A stretch of DNA of 38,912 bases from Marinobacter sp. (GCA_014762755.1 JABURI010000255.1:1-38912); one strand, 5' to 3'; numbered from the stretch's first letter, positions 18,631 through 27,854 are shown. The notes: generated by a model from the letters alone, not told the origin. Translations and numbers: made by a program.

Positions 18631-19284
18631 ATGACTCGCACTATGGCTACTATCGTCAAGCCGGTTGAGCAGAAAACCAAGCACCTGGACTATTTCCTGT
18701 CCCAGTGCCACCGCCGTCGTTACCCCGCCAAGAGCACCATCATCTATGCCGGTGACAAGAGCGACTCCCTGTTCTACATCGTCAAGGGTTCCGTCACCGT
18801 GATCATCGAGGATGACGACGGCCGTGAAATGATCATGGCGTACCTGAATGCTGGTGACTTCTTCGGCGAGATGGGCCTGTTCGACAACATGGATTCCCGC
18901 AGCGCCTGGGTGAAAGCCAAGACCGAATGCGAAGTGGCCGAGATCAGCTACACCAAGTTCCGCGAGATCGCCCAGCAGGATCCGAGGGTACTGTACTTCA
19001 TTGGTGAACAGATGGCCTCACGCCTGCGCCAGACCACCCGCAAGGTGGGGGACCTGGCCTTTCTCGACGTGACCGGCCGGGTGGCCAGGACGCTCCTGGA
19101 CCTGTGCAAGGAGCCCGATGCCATGACCCATCCCGATGGCATGCAGATCAAGATTACCCGTCAGGAAATCGGCCGGATCGTCGGTTGTTCCCGGGAGATG
19201 GTGGGCCGGGTACTGAAGACCCTGGAAGATCAGGGCCTGGTCCGGGTCAAGGGCAAGACCATGGTGGTGTACGGCACCCGTTAA
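18631..19284 (+). CDS. crp: CRP/Vfr-type cAMP receptor transcription factor
   Basis: This 217-residue protein is very close to P. aeruginosa Vfr. The cyclic-nucleotide domain (about 20-135) has [10 protein letters not shown] and the R-S pair that contacts the cAMP phosphate ([10 protein letters not shown]). The C-terminal winged helix-turn-helix reads [20 protein letters not shown], with the recognition helix (R-E-V/G-R) of CRP/Vfr. It should bind cAMP as a dimer and control many genes. The start is uncertain: AGGAGG (18624-18629) is 1 base from the ATG at 18631 and 13 from the ATG at 18643; the second aligns better with the Vfr N-terminus. Its TAA overlaps the stop of the convergent hydrolase gene. 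Confidence 0.96.
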   Translation: MTRTMATIVKPVEQKTKHLDYFLSQCHRRRYPAKSTIIYAGDKSDSLFYIVKGSVTVIIEDDDGREMIMAYLNAGDFFGEMGLFDNMDSRSAWVKAKTECEVAEISYTKFREIAQQDPRVLYFIGEQMASRLRQTTRKVGDLAFLDVTGRVARTLLDLCKEPDAMTHPDGMQIKITRQEIGRIVGCSREMVGRVLKTLEDQGLVRVKGKTMVVYGTR

Positions 19285-20168
19285 CCAGCCCGCCTGTCTG
19301 CGAATGCGAATTCCCTGATTGCGTCCGCCACCACGCCGGGCGCAGTCAGCGGCGCCCAGTGCGGGGCGTCCACCTCCCTTCTTGTCAGCTTGCCCGTCCA
19401 CCGAACCTGCCGGTCAAACAGTTGCTCGCCCACGTAATTGTCCCCTTTGGGAATGATCAGCTGTACCGGACACTTTGCATGGCGCGGTTCCGGCCGCAGC
19501 AGGCGGGGCAGGAAGTTGGCGCGGTACAGTTTGACCCCGTACCTGCCGTCATCCTGCTGCAGTTCACTGAACCGGGCATCGGCAATGCCTTCGTATTTCC
19601 TCAGGATGCCGGGCCAGGCCCGGTCCAGTCCCAGCCGCCACAGGGTTTCAGACACCACCGGCACCTGGAACAGGAAAACGTACCAGGAACTGGCCAGTTG
19701 CCGGAGCACCTTGCCGGTTCCGCCGCCCTGAAGGTCCGTTGCCTGCTCTCTCAGCCAGTATCCGACATGATCCAGACAGGGGCCGGAGATTGAGGAGTAG
19801 GAGAGAATCCTTCCCCGGAGCGGGCCGGCTGTCACTGACTCCCAGCTCTGGATCGAGCCCCAATCGTGGGCCGCCAGGTGGAAGGCGCGTCCCGGCAGCA
19901 GCTGGTCAACAACCGCCTTCAGGTCGCCGGCCAGTGCCCCGAGCCGGTATTCCCTGGTCCGTGCGGGCTTGTCGGAAAGCCCGGCACCGCGCACGTCGTA
20001 GCGAACCACATAAAAATCCCGGGTCAGTTCGTCAACGACCCCGTCCCAGACGTGATGGTTGTCCGGGTAGCCGTGAACCAGCACCAGAGGTGCGTTCGCG
20101 GGGTTGCCTTCGGTGACAGCATGGAGCGCGACGTTGCCACTGCGTACGCGATGGTTGGTCCTTTTCAT
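19281..20168 (-). CDS. Epoxide-hydrolase-like alpha/beta hydrolase
   Basis: This 295-residue alpha/beta-fold protein has the oxyanion motif HGYP (32-35), the nucleophile elbow H-D102-W-G-S (an Asp nucleophile, as in epoxide hydrolases and haloalkane dehalogenases) and a C-terminal His in APHWAP. Asp and the HGxP pair favour epoxide hydrolase-like chemistry over an esterase; the substrate is unknown. The start at 20168 has AGGA 6 bases upstream; an extension to 20234 reads through a repeat-rich leader and lacks support. The leader can fold so that AGGA is paired. The stop overlaps the crp stop by 4 bases. Confidence 0.87.
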   Translation of the reverse strand: MKRTNHRVRSGNVALHAVTEGNPANAPLVLVHGYPDNHHVWDGVVDELTRDFYVVRYDVRGAGLSDKPARTREYRLGALAGDLKAVVDQLLPGRAFHLAAHDWGSIQSWESVTAGPLRGRILSYSSISGPCLDHVGYWLREQATDLQGGGTGKVLRQLASSWYVFLFQVPVVSETLWRLGLDRAWPGILRKYEGIADARFSELQQDDGRYGVKLYRANFLPRLLRPEPRHAKCPVQLIIPKGDNYVGEQLFDRQVRWTGKLTRREVDAPHWAPLTAPGVVADAIREFAFADRRAG

Positions 20169-20175
20169 GGCAGTT

Positions 20176-20240
20176 CCTGTCGGTTTGGGGACGGATGGAT
20201 TCGTTACCGACAGGTTATCGGTTTGCGTGGCCACCGACAG
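20176..20240 (-). promoter_or_regulatory. Leader with alternative hairpins covering the ribosome site
   Basis: In the transcript of the epoxide-hydrolase-like gene, ACCGACAGG (plus-strand 20184-20176) contains part of the Shine-Dalgarno sequence. It is perfectly complementary to an upstream CCTGTCGGT (20214-20206). A second upstream copy, CTGTCGGT (20240-20233), can pair with the same element. An ACCGA (20222-20218) can instead pair with the TCGGT of the middle copy, which would free the ribosome site. The three related elements could equally be DNA operator sites. Confidence 0.4.
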
Positions 20241-20273
20241 CGGCCAAAGGGGCCATGGCTCGTGCCCGGGGTG

Positions 20274-21356
20274 TCAGTCGACAATGGCAACCGACTTCAC
20301 CTGCATCCAGACCTGTTGACCCGGTCGCAGGCACAGGGCGTGAACGGACCGGCTGGTGATGCGGGCCAGGAACGGTGTCGCCCCGGCTACCAGGCGCACG
20401 ACCGACGTACCGGGGCTCAGGTCCGAGGCGATTTCATCAATGGTGGCCGGCACCAGGTTCTGGGTGGTCTGTTCGGTGTGTTCGCCCAGGGCAATACTGA
20501 TGTCGCGGGCCAGCACCTGCAGCCGGATCCGCTGGCCGATTGCGAGCGCCGTATCGTCCCGTAACCAAAGGTGACCGCCGTCGAAATCGGCCCGGCACAG
20601 GTGCCAGTGCTGGTCGCGCTGGCCAATGACTGCCTCCATGATGACGCCGGCGTCCTCTTCCAGACCAAAGGGCTGGTCGGTACGGGCCAGGGTCTGTTGC
20701 AGCGGGCCCTCGGCAACGACCCGGCCGTTGTCCATCATCACGATGTGATCCGCGAGCCGTGCGACCTCGGCCGTGGAATGGGACACGTAGAGGATCGGAA
20801 TGGCCAGTGAATCCCTCAGGGTCTCCAGGTACGGCATGATTTCCTGCTTGCTGCGCGCATCCAGGGCCGAAAGGGGCTCGTCCATCAGCAACAGGTCCGG
20901 GCTGGTCAGCAACGCCCGGGCAATGGCGACCCGCTGGCGCTCACCGCCGGACAGGCGGTCGGGCATGCGGGTAACCAGATGGCCAAGGCCGAGCCAGTTT
21001 ACCGCCTGGTCAAAGCTGATCCGACGCCGGGCCTCGGGAATGCGACGGAAGCCGTAAGTCAGATTCCGACGAACGTTCAGGTGCGGGAACAGACTGGTTT
21101 CCTGGAAGACATAGGCCAGGGAACGCTGGTGCACTGGCAGGCTTCGGGCGCCGTCCTGCCAGGTTTCACCGTTGACGGTCAGGGCACCCTCGGCAGCCTG
21201 GAGCCCGGCAATGCAACGCAGCAGGGTGGTCTTGCCGCATCCGGAGTGCCCGAACAGGGCGGTGACGCCACTGCCCGGCAGTTCCAGGTCGACGTCGAGC
21301 CGGAATGACTCAAAACCGCATCGGAAGCGCGCCTGGATACCACGGGAACCGGTCAT
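20274..21356 (-). CDS. modC: Molybdate ABC transporter ATP-binding protein
   Basis: This 360-residue ATPase powers molybdate import. Visible motifs are Walker [10 protein letters not shown] (36-44), the ABC signature [14 protein letters not shown], Walker [13 protein letters not shown] and the switch His in YVSHSTAEV. The C-terminal 70 residues ([20 protein letters not shown]) form a mop-type domain, a molybdate/tungstate-binding domain typical of ModC. Length is normal. Its ATG overlaps the modB stop (ATGA), so the two are translationally coupled. The order modA-modB-modC is the standard operon. I see no ModE-like operator upstream of modA. Confidence 0.95.
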   Translation of the reverse strand: MTGSRGIQARFRCGFESFRLDVDLELPGSGVTALFGHSGCGKTTLLRCIAGLQAAEGALTVNGETWQDGARSLPVHQRSLAYVFQETSLFPHLNVRRNLTYGFRRIPEARRRISFDQAVNWLGLGHLVTRMPDRLSGGERQRVAIARALLTSPDLLLMDEPLSALDARSKQEIMPYLETLRDSLAIPILYVSHSTAEVARLADHIVMMDNGRVVAEGPLQQTLARTDQPFGLEEDAGVIMEAVIGQRDQHWHLCRADFDGGHLWLRDDTALAIGQRIRLQVLARDISIALGEHTEQTTQNLVPATIDEIASDLSPGTSVVRLVAGATPFLARITSRSVHALCLRPGQQVWMQVKSVAIVD

Positions 21357-22030
21357 TTTACGACCCCGGGCTGAAGGCGGCCGTTGAGGCTGTAGAGGCT
21401 CAACAGGACGATAAAGGAAAACGCGAGCATGCCTGCGGCCAGCCAGTGTGCCGAAGTGTAGTCCAGGGCCTCGACATGATCATAGATGGCCACGGACAAC
21501 ACCTTGGTCTCGCCGGGAATATTGCCCCCGATCATCAGCACGACGCCGAATTCACCGACTGTGTGGGCAAAGGTCAATACGGCGGCACTGAGAAAGCCCG
21601 GGCGCGCCATCGGCAGGACCACGGTAAAAAAACGGTCACGGGGCGATGCCCTGAGCGTGGCTGCCACTTCCAGCAGGCGCTGGTCGATGGTCATGAAACT
21701 GTTCTGCAAAGGCTGCACGGTGAACGGCAGGGAGTAGATGATCGAGGCAATCACGAGGCCCTCGAAGGTGAACGGCAGCAGGCCGAGGCCCAGCTGTTCG
21801 GTCAGTCGCCCCACCAGGCCGTCCGGCCCCATCACGATGAGCAGGTAGAAGCCCAGGACGGTGGGCGGCAGGACCAGGGGCAGGGCAATGAGGGCCGACA
21901 CCGGTTGCCGGGACCAGTGCTGACTGCGGGCCAGCCACCAGGCCAGCGGGGTGCCAATGATCAGCAATAAGATGGTGGTGATGCCTGCCAGTTTCAGTGT
22001 CAGCCAGACGGCCTGCCATTCCGGGCCCAT
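21353..22030 (-). CDS. modB: Molybdate ABC transporter permease
   Basis: This 225-residue inner-membrane protein has about five hydrophobic helices and the permease coupling loop around [20 protein letters not shown]. The start [19 protein letters not shown] is typical of ModB. Two copies would form the channel driven by ModC and fed by ModA. GGAG lies 5 bases before the ATG. The gene begins 29 bases after modA, and its TGA overlaps the modC start. Confidence 0.95.
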   Translation of the reverse strand: MGPEWQAVWLTLKLAGITTILLLIIGTPLAWWLARSQHWSRQPVSALIALPLVLPPTVLGFYLLIVMGPDGLVGRLTEQLGLGLLPFTFEGLVIASIIYSLPFTVQPLQNSFMTIDQRLLEVAATLRASPRDRFFTVVLPMARPGFLSAAVLTFAHTVGEFGVVLMIGGNIPGETKVLSVAIYDHVEALDYTSAHWLAAGMLAFSFIVLLSLYSLNGRLQPGVVK

Positions 22031-22059
22031 GAAATCTCCATTGCCTAGGTCAGCCGGGT

Positions 22060-22860
22060 TCAGGGCTCCGGCGTGTCACCGGTATCGTAGCCGTCTTTTT
22101 CAATGATTTCCCGTGCTTCGTCACTAACCAGGAAATCAAGCCAGGCTCTTGCTGCTTCCGGGTGTTCGCTGCGGGCCAGGAGGATGGCCTGCTGATCAAT
22201 AGGCTGGTGCAGCGAGGCGGGGACGACCCAGCTGGCACCACTATTGCCGTCCCAGGCCCGAAGCTGGGCCAGGGCCACAAAGCCTGCCTCGGCATTGCCG
22301 GTGGCGACAAACTGGAAGGTCTGGGCGATGGAATCGCCACGGACCAGACGGCGCTGGACCGTCTCCGCCAGCCCCAGGGCATCGAGCACTTCCATGGCAG
22401 CGACACCGTAAGGTGCGGTGCGTGGGTTGCCAATGGCCAGTCGCGGCCCCGCGCTGGCGGCAAGATAGGCTTCCGGATCCTGGAATGCATCCCCGGACCG
22501 GCTCCAGAGCACCAACCGACCGCGGGCGTAGGTGAATCGGCTGCCAGTCACCCCCAGTTCCTGCTGTTCGAGCAATGCCGGTCGTTCCCGGTCGGCGGCC
22601 AGGAACACGTCGAAGGGCGCGCCCTGGCGGATCTGGGCATAGAGTTTGCCCGTCGAGCCGTAGCTGGCCCGGATCTGATGGCCGGTTTGCTGCTCGAAAA
22701 GCGGAATCAGTTTTTGCATGGTGCCGGTGAAGTTGGCAGCAACCGCTGCAGTCAGGGTCTCGGCACTGGCGGAGATTGTAGCGGTTGCAAGCAACAGGCC
22801 AGCACAGATGCTTTGCCAGCGAGAGTACCGGCGGGAAGACAGTTCGGAAGCTGCTGCCAT
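22060..22860 (-). CDS. modA: Periplasmic molybdate-binding protein
   Basis: This 266-residue protein carries a Sec signal peptide (basic start, hydrophobic stretch to about residue 30, likely cut after SASA) and the ModA fold. The ligand region [10 protein letters not shown] and the [23 protein letters not shown] and [10 protein letters not shown] motifs are typical for molybdate/tungstate binders. It delivers the oxyanion to ModB/ModC. GAGG lies 4 bases before the ATG. The 112 bases upstream have only a weak extended -10-like TGGCATGAT near 22900. Confidence 0.94.
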   Translation of the reverse strand: MAAASELSSRRYSRWQSICAGLLLATATISASAETLTAAVAANFTGTMQKLIPLFEQQTGHQIRASYGSTGKLYAQIRQGAPFDVFLAADRERPALLEQQELGVTGSRFTYARGRLVLWSRSGDAFQDPEAYLAASAGPRLAIGNPRTAPYGVAAMEVLDALGLAETVQRRLVRGDSIAQTFQFVATGNAEAGFVALAQLRAWDGNSGASWVVPASLHQPIDQQAILLARSEHPEAARAWLDFLVSDEAREIIEKDGYDTGDTPEP

Positions 22861-22972
22861 GGGTCCTCGGGATTCGATTCGTCAGGAATTACTGAGAGCA
22901 GATCATGCCACAGGGCGGGGCGGTATTCGAACCCCGACCGGCCTTGCCGGGAACCGGGGGATCTGCCCGGAT

Positions 22973-23923
22973 TCACTCCCGGGCCTTCCGCGGATCCTCA
23001 CTGCGAACCGGTCGTTGCCATTCCGGAGCCTGCCACAGATGGCTCAGCCGTGACCACAGGTTCCCGGGGCGCGCCATGTCCCGGAACAGGTCCACATACT
23101 CATGGGTCCAGAGTACCAGCAGGTTGTTCGAGGGCGCCGGCCGGGTAATGCCATAGTCGGGCGGGTCCTTGGCGTCTTCGTCGACGAACGTTCCGAACAG
23201 CCGGTCCCAGACAATCAGGGTGCCGCCATAATTGCGGTCGATATAACCGGGGTTGCGCCCGTGGTGGACCCGGTGATGGCTCGGAGTGTTGAACAGCCGT
23301 TCGATCCAGCCCGGCAGTCGCCCCACCAGGGTGGTGTGGATGAAGAACTGGTACACCAGGGAAAAAGCGTAGGCGACACCGATCCAGACCGGATTGAAGC
23401 CGATCAGGGCCAGGGGCAGGTAGAAAACCCACATACCGTTGAAGATGTTGGTGGCATTCTGGCGCATGGCGGTGGAGAAATTCATCCGCTCGGAGGAGTG
23501 ATGGACCACATGGGCGGCCCAGAACCAGCGCATCCGGTGACTGGCCCGGTGCATCCAGTAAAAACAGAAATCCACCCCGACAAAGGTCAGGAAACCGGTG
23601 AGCCAGTTGAGTTCGAGATCGAACAGCCGGTAGTGGTAACACAGGGCATAGACCGGGAAGGCAATCACGCCGGCAAACAGCAGTTCGGTGACCTGGTAGC
23701 CAGCTCCCAGGGCGAAGTTGCGGACGGCCTCGCGGGCATCCATAAGCCGGGGATCGTGGCGGATCTTCAGGTATTCCCACAGGGTCACGGCAATGAATAC
23801 CGGCGTGGCAAACACGAAGATCAGCTGGCGCTCATCCAGGGCCAGCCAGGGGGCAACCTGCTGCCAGAGTGTGAGCAGGCCGCTGTCTTCGAGCACCGCC
23901 TGCATCATGTCCCATAAAGCCAT
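22973..23923 (-). CDS. Sterol desaturase/fatty acid hydroxylase family membrane protein
   Basis: This protein (316 residues from the ATG at 23923; 323 from 23944) belongs to the membrane di-iron fatty acid hydroxylase superfamily. The three histidine clusters are clear: H125-RAS-H129, H138-VV-H141-H142 and H216-H217-RV-H220-H221, with H196 between. Four or more hydrophobic segments place the active site at the inner membrane. Members hydroxylate or desaturate sterols, carotenoids or lipid chains; the substrate here is unknown. A far longer reading to 24214 runs through the GST gene and is unlikely. It lies downstream of a GST gene on the same strand, 107 bases away, so the pair may be co-transcribed. 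Confidence 0.86.
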   Translation of the reverse strand: MALWDMMQAVLEDSGLLTLWQQVAPWLALDERQLIFVFATPVFIAVTLWEYLKIRHDPRLMDAREAVRNFALGAGYQVTELLFAGVIAFPVYALCYHYRLFDLELNWLTGFLTFVGVDFCFYWMHRASHRMRWFWAAHVVHHSSERMNFSTAMRQNATNIFNGMWVFYLPLALIGFNPVWIGVAYAFSLVYQFFIHTTLVGRLPGWIERLFNTPSHHRVHHGRNPGYIDRNYGGTLIVWDRLFGTFVDEDAKDPPDYGITRPAPSNNLLVLWTHEYVDLFRDMARPGNLWSRLSHLWQAPEWQRPVRSEDPRKARE

Positions 23924-24005
23924 AACCTGTCCCGATCCGGTCATTACCTGGTTACCATATTGGCACAGGCGGGCAGGAATGCATTGTCGCTTTGCGTCAG
24001 GGCCA

Positions 24006-24022
24006 TTGGCGTTTTGCGCCAA
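24006..24022 (-). repeat. Short hairpin after the GST gene
   Basis: TTGGCG (24006-24011) and CGCCAA (24017-24022) are perfect arms around a 5-base loop, 8 bases beyond the GST stop on the minus strand. There is no T-run, so it may protect the GST message or act as an operator for the desaturase gene rather than end transcription. Confidence 0.35.
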
Positions 24023-24030
24023 CCTCCGGA

Positions 24031-24774
24031 TCAGCGCCCGCGGTGTGTCCGGTAAAGATTCTCCAGCGGCTCGATCTGCGCCTGCCACTGGTCGAGCCAG
24101 GTTCTCATTGCCGGCAACAGCCGTTGCCGCTTTGGCCAGGGCACCGGGTACTGAGGCGGCTGGAACAGTGGCGCGAGCAGGGCCCCGGCGGTGAGATCGG
24201 CGCGGGAGAAGCAATCGCCGGCCAGGTAGGGCTGCTGCCGGTAGAGGTCCGCCAGTTCACTGAGCAGGGCTTCCAGAACCTGCTGTGAGGCATCCGCCGT
24301 TTTCTGGTTGATCTTCATCCAGTCGCGCATGATCTCGTCGACCCGGCTGAAGGCCAGGCTCAGCAGGATGCGGTTGTAGAAGGGGGTGCCGGCGGCCAGC
24401 ATCGGAACCACCAGCTTGGGGCGCTGCAGCAGATAGTGATAGGCCCAGCACCGGATTGCCGGGCCAACCTCGTCATCCAGGCGCTTTTCCCAGGCCAGTG
24501 CCTGCTCCCGGCTCGCCGGATCCGCCGGCGTCAGCGGGTGTTCCGGAAAGGCCTCATCCAGGTAATCGAGGATGGCCGAGGAACCCTGGATGATTTCGCC
24601 GTCATGGTCCAGTACCGGAACCGAGGACGCCTTGCCGGTAAGGGCGCGGATGGTCTTGATGTGCTGGCCGGGCAGCAGATTCACCGGCTGGTAGCGAATG
24701 CCCTTGTAATCCAGAGCCCAGCGGACTTTCTCGCTGTAATGGGAAATGGCGAACTGGTAAAGCCGGACGGTCAT
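24031..24774 (-). CDS. Glutathione S-transferase family protein
   Basis: This 247-residue protein has an N-terminal thioredoxin-like GST domain (RLYQFAISHYSEKVRWAL, with S11/Y13/S14 as candidate thiol-activating residues; VPVLDHDGEIIQGSSAI, the conserved cis-Pro and glutathione-contact Ser) and a helical C-terminal domain. The substrate is unknown. The ATG at 24774 follows GAGG by 8 bases; an upstream reading to 24852 adds non-conserved sequence. It is divergent from the MliC/HslJ-like lipoprotein gene and upstream of the sterol desaturase-family gene. Confidence 0.88.
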   Translation of the reverse strand: MTVRLYQFAISHYSEKVRWALDYKGIRYQPVNLLPGQHIKTIRALTGKASSVPVLDHDGEIIQGSSAILDYLDEAFPEHPLTPADPASREQALAWEKRLDDEVGPAIRCWAYHYLLQRPKLVVPMLAAGTPFYNRILLSLAFSRVDEIMRDWMKINQKTADASQQVLEALLSELADLYRQQPYLAGDCFSRADLTAGALLAPLFQPPQYPVPWPKRQRLLPAMRTWLDQWQAQIEPLENLYRTHRGR

Positions 24775-24913
24775 GGCAGCAACCTCATGGGTAAACGTCA
24801 GGGCCACTACGATAACGCCGAATCCGGAGCTCGGCCAGCGGACCTGTATCATGGCGGAGCCGTCGCGGTCGGCCTACAATACCGGCCTTGTCATCGGGAT
24901 CATTGGAGAGATC

Positions 24914-25897
24914 ATGTTTGTACGATACCGCACAGGGATAACCGGGGTGGTGGTTGCCGGACTGTTGGCCGGCTGTGCCTCCAGCGGACAGCCCGGAGCC
25001 GGATCGCAGTCGGACCCGAACCCGGTCTATCACTGCGGCCAGATGGAGATCCGGGTGACTTCGGGGGAAAACCAGGACCTGCTGGGCATTGATTACCTGG
25101 ATCGCCGGTTGCTGCTCAAACCCGAAGCAAGCGCATCCGGTGCCCTGTATGTGGCACCGGGAGACGATCAGACCCGTTTCTGGAGCAAGGGTGAGCGGGC
25201 AACCCTCACCATCCGGGGCGAAACCTACCCTGAGTGTCTGGTGCCTGGGGCGGTGGAAGTGCCATTCGAGGCCAGGGGTAACGAGCCGTTCTGGCGAGCG
25301 GTAGTCTCCGGCACCGAACTCCGGCTGGAACGCCCCTTCGAAAATGATGGCGTGAAGCGGCTTGAGGTGGAAAACGTGCTGGCTGATCGCCATGGCCGGG
25401 AATTTCTGGCCAAGGGGGGTGATCTCAATGTCCGGCTGACCGTGGCCCGGCAGCTGTGCGAGGACAGCATGTCCGGCGCCCAGTATCCGGCCCAGACCCG
25501 GTTGACGGTCAACGGGCAGACCTACGACGGTTGCGGAGGCGATCCACAGCGGCTGCTGCGGGGAGCCGAGTGGGTTGTCGAGGACCTTGCCGGCGCCGGC
25601 ATTATTGACAGTTCCCGGGTGACCATCCGGTTCCTCGCTGACAACCGGGTCGCAGGGCGGGGGTCCTGTAACCGCTACACCGGGAGCTACCAGCTGACCG
25701 GAGAGGGCATCGGGTTTGGCGCCCTTGCCTCAACCCGGATGGCCTGCGTTCCGGCGCTGATGAACCAGGAAGCCCGTTTTCTAGGCTTGCTCGGCGAGGT
25801 GTCCCGGGTGCGAATCGGTCGCCACGGGCAGTTGCAGCTGAGCACCCCCTCTGGTGACACCATAACCGCTTTTCAGTCCACTGGCGATACACCGTAG
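24914..25897 (+). CDS. Three-domain lipoprotein: MliC-like, COG3650-like and META/HslJ-like
   Basis: This 327-residue lipoprotein has a lipobox LLAGC with C21. Residues about 38-112 look like an MliC/PliC lysozyme-inhibitor barrel (start YHCGQMEIRV, then TRFWSKGERATL and a closing Cys). Residues about 115-220 (ARGNEPFWRAVVSG to YDGCGGDP) resemble the COG3650-type envelope domain. Residues about 225-325 are a META/HslJ domain (GRGSCNRYTGSY, MACVPALMNQE). Such proteins sit in the envelope and respond to or guard against cell-wall or drug stress; the exact role is inferred. GGAG lies 5 bases before the ATG. The 3' end overlaps the next gene by 25 bases on the opposite strand. Confidence 0.82.
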   Translation: MFVRYRTGITGVVVAGLLAGCASSGQPGAGSQSDPNPVYHCGQMEIRVTSGENQDLLGIDYLDRRLLLKPEASASGALYVAPGDDQTRFWSKGERATLTIRGETYPECLVPGAVEVPFEARGNEPFWRAVVSGTELRLERPFENDGVKRLEVENVLADRHGREFLAKGGDLNVRLTVARQLCEDSMSGAQYPAQTRLTVNGQTYDGCGGDPQRLLRGAEWVVEDLAGAGIIDSSRVTIRFLADNRVAGRGSCNRYTGSYQLTGEGIGFGALASTRMACVPALMNQEARFLGLLGEVSRVRIGRHGQLQLSTPSGDTITAFQSTGDTP

Positions 25898-26706
25898 CCC
25901 GAGCGGATCTCTGCCAGGCGTCCGGATGCCCTCAGCTCCCGGATGCCACGGCTGAGCGCGTCGGCCAGCTCTTTCGAACGGTGGCTGGCGGGGGAAAAGG
26001 CGATGTAGACCGATGTATCGTACAGGGCTCCCGCCATGCGCAGTTGGACACCCGGCAATTGGTGCTTGAGCGTCCATGCCATGACATCACGATCTTCCGG
26101 GAGCACATCCGAGCGTTGTTCCAGGATCAGTTTGATGGCGCGCTCCAGGGGCGCCGGTCCGGAAAGAATCCAGACCCGTTTCTGATCGTCGCGGTGACGC
26201 AGGATGTAGTCATCCAGTTCGGGAGAGTAGGAATAGCCGTTGAGGGCGATCAGGGTCTGGCTCCGTAATGAATCAACGCCCTCGTAGTGCCAGTCCTGTC
26301 CGGGCTGGGTGTACAACTCGATGTGGGAGGTGCCCAGGTGTTCTTCCGGGAAGATGAAGTCGGGAGCGTCTGACGTGAACGCCCCGATGATGCCGTCGAT
26401 ATGGCCTGCCCTGGCTTCTTCCAGTGCCCGCGCCCAGCTCATGTTCACATACGTCACCTCAAAGCCTGCCCGCCCGAGAGCCTCACGGGCCAGGTCGACC
26501 ATGTAACCTTCAGACGTTGATCCGGAGACGCAATTGTGGGGGCACCAGGGATCGGCGGCCAGTACCACCGTTCGGTTTGCCGGGTTCGGGGTATCGAGGC
26601 CGGGCGAAGCGGCGGGCTGGATTTGCTCGGCAGGGGAACGGGGTGGCTCCTCGGGCGAGCAGGCCGAGAGCAACAACGTCAGGATGAGCAGGAAAAGCTT
26701 GGGCAT
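25873..26706 (-). CDS. Solute-binding lipoprotein (family 3 type)
   Basis: This 277-residue protein has a lipobox LLSAC with C16 and the fold pattern of polar amino acid-type (SBP_bac_3) binding proteins: SEGYMVDLAREALGRAGFEV, then WARALEEARAGHIDGIIGAF. No permease or ATPase of the matching type is next to it. It is probably an orphan binding protein or a sensor component rather than part of the adjacent betaine transporter. Two cysteines (CPHNC) sit near the start of the mature domain. It lies 82 bases downstream of proV with its own candidate promoter, and overlaps the lipoprotein gene at its 3' end. Confidence 0.82.
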   Translation of the reverse strand: MPKLFLLILTLLLSACSPEEPPRSPAEQIQPAASPGLDTPNPANRTVVLAADPWCPHNCVSGSTSEGYMVDLAREALGRAGFEVTYVNMSWARALEEARAGHIDGIIGAFTSDAPDFIFPEEHLGTSHIELYTQPGQDWHYEGVDSLRSQTLIALNGYSYSPELDDYILRHRDDQKRVWILSGPAPLERAIKLILEQRSDVLPEDRDVMAWTLKHQLPGVQLRMAGALYDTSVYIAFSPASHRSKELADALSRGIRELRASGRLAEIRSGYGVSPVD

Positions 26707-26721
26707 TGGTCGGGACCGGTT

Positions 26722-26776
26722 AACCGCGGGTGAGCGGCGACTGCGTTTAGCATAACCCCCCGCCCGCGGTTTGTAA
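26722..26776 (-). promoter_or_regulatory. Candidate promoter and inverted repeat ahead of the binding-protein gene
   Basis: On the minus strand TTACAA (26776-26771), a 16-base spacer and TATGCT (26754-26749) form a weak promoter. Perfect 9-base arms AACCGCGGG (26722-26730) and CCCGCGGTT (26763-26771) span its -10 element. The same repeat could act as a proV-distal structure in the RNA, but no T-run follows. Confidence 0.35.
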
Positions 26777-26788
26777 CCATCCCCTTTG

Positions 26789-27844
26789 CTACACCCGTTG
26801 GCGTGATTCCGTTGCCGCGGCGGTCGGTACCAGTGCTTTGGTCAGATCCTTCATGTGCAGGGAGCCCACCTGACGACCGTCCCGGACGACGCGAAAGGCC
26901 AGGTCAGTATCGCCTCCGGAACGTTCCAGCACGGTTTCGAGGTTGTCTCGCTCGGAAATGTCGCCCGCGAAGTCCTCGCCGCTGTCCGTGCCCGGCTGCA
27001 TGACCGAGCGCACCCGCAGGACCCGTGCCCGGTTGATGTCGGAGATGAAGTCGACGATGTACGGATCACCGGGGTTGAGCAGGATGTCCTGGGGATCGCC
27101 TTGTTGCACCACTTCACCATCCTTGAGGATGACCAGGTGATCGGCGAGCTTGAGCGCCTCGTCCAGATCGTGGGTGATGAACACAATGGTCTTGTGCAGC
27201 TCCTCCTGAAGTTCCAGGAGCAGATCCTGCATGTCAGAGCGGATCAGTGGGTCCAGCGCCGAAAACGCCTCGTCCATCAGCATGATCGGGGCATCCGATA
27301 CCAGTGCCCGGGCGATCCCGACCCGTTGCTGCATGCCGCCGGAGAGCTGGTGTGGGTACTGGTTTTCGTTACCCTCAAGGCCAACCCGGGCCAGCCATTT
27401 GCGGGCATCGGCCTCGAAATCCGAGGTGGTGTAACCCCGGATGGCCTTGGCCATGCCGGCGTTCTCAAGCACGGTCTTGTGGGGCAGCAGGGCGAACTTC
27501 TGGAATACCATCGACATGCGCTCCCGCCGGAGCTTGCGCAGCTGCTCCTCGCTGTAGCTGAGCACGTCTTCGTCATCGATGCGGATTTCACCGGCCGTCG
27601 GCTCAATCAGGCGATTGAGGTGACGGATCAGGGTCGATTTGCCGGAACCGGACAGGCCCATGATCACGGTGATCTCGCCGTCCCGCATATCCACGTTGAT
27701 ATCGCGAAGACCCAGCACATGGTTCTGCTGTTCCAGCAGGTCGGCCTTGTTCATGCCCCGGCGCACATACTCCAGGGCCACGTCCGGATCCGGGCCGAAG
27801 ATCTTGAACAGGTTTCTGATCGAAATCTTGATGTCTTTCGTCAC
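26789..27844 (-). CDS. proV: Glycine betaine/proline-type ABC transporter ATP-binding protein
   Basis: This 351-residue ATPase shows the ProV N-terminus (ISIRNLFKIFG, DLLEQQNHVLGLRDI), Walker A GLSGSGKST (63-71), signature LSGGMQQRVGIARAL and Walker B IMLMDEAFSALD. The C-terminal region after position 260 (VLRVRSVMQPG to VGSLHMKDLTKAL) is CBS-like, the part that senses ionic strength in the OpuA/ProV group. The GTG start at 27844 has GAGGAAG 5 bases upstream and gives the family N-terminus; the reading to 27886 is not supported. It follows proW by 10 bases. Confidence 0.94.
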   Translation of the reverse strand: MTKDIKISIRNLFKIFGPDPDVALEYVRRGMNKADLLEQQNHVLGLRDINVDMRDGEITVIMGLSGSGKSTLIRHLNRLIEPTAGEIRIDDEDVLSYSEEQLRKLRRERMSMVFQKFALLPHKTVLENAGMAKAIRGYTTSDFEADARKWLARVGLEGNENQYPHQLSGGMQQRVGIARALVSDAPIMLMDEAFSALDPLIRSDMQDLLLELQEELHKTIVFITHDLDEALKLADHLVILKDGEVVQQGDPQDILLNPGDPYIVDFISDINRARVLRVRSVMQPGTDSGEDFAGDISERDNLETVLERSGGDTDLAFRVVRDGRQVGSLHMKDLTKALVPTAAATESRQRV

Positions 27845-27854
27845 GGGATCTTCC

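Noticed and set aside
20169-20234. A 22-residue N-terminal extension of the epoxide-hydrolase-like protein
   Set aside because: The extension is not family-like, crosses the repeat-rich leader, and the start at 20168 has a well-placed ribosome site.
22905-22945. A sequence resembling a tRNA T-arm (GGGGTTCGAAT on the minus strand)
   Set aside because: The base that should pair with G53 is A, and no acceptor, D or anticodon arms can be fitted around it.
22861-22972. A molybdenum cofactor riboswitch or ModE operator upstream of modA
   Set aside because: The 112-base gap is too short for the riboswitch, and I see no TATATA-type ModE repeat.
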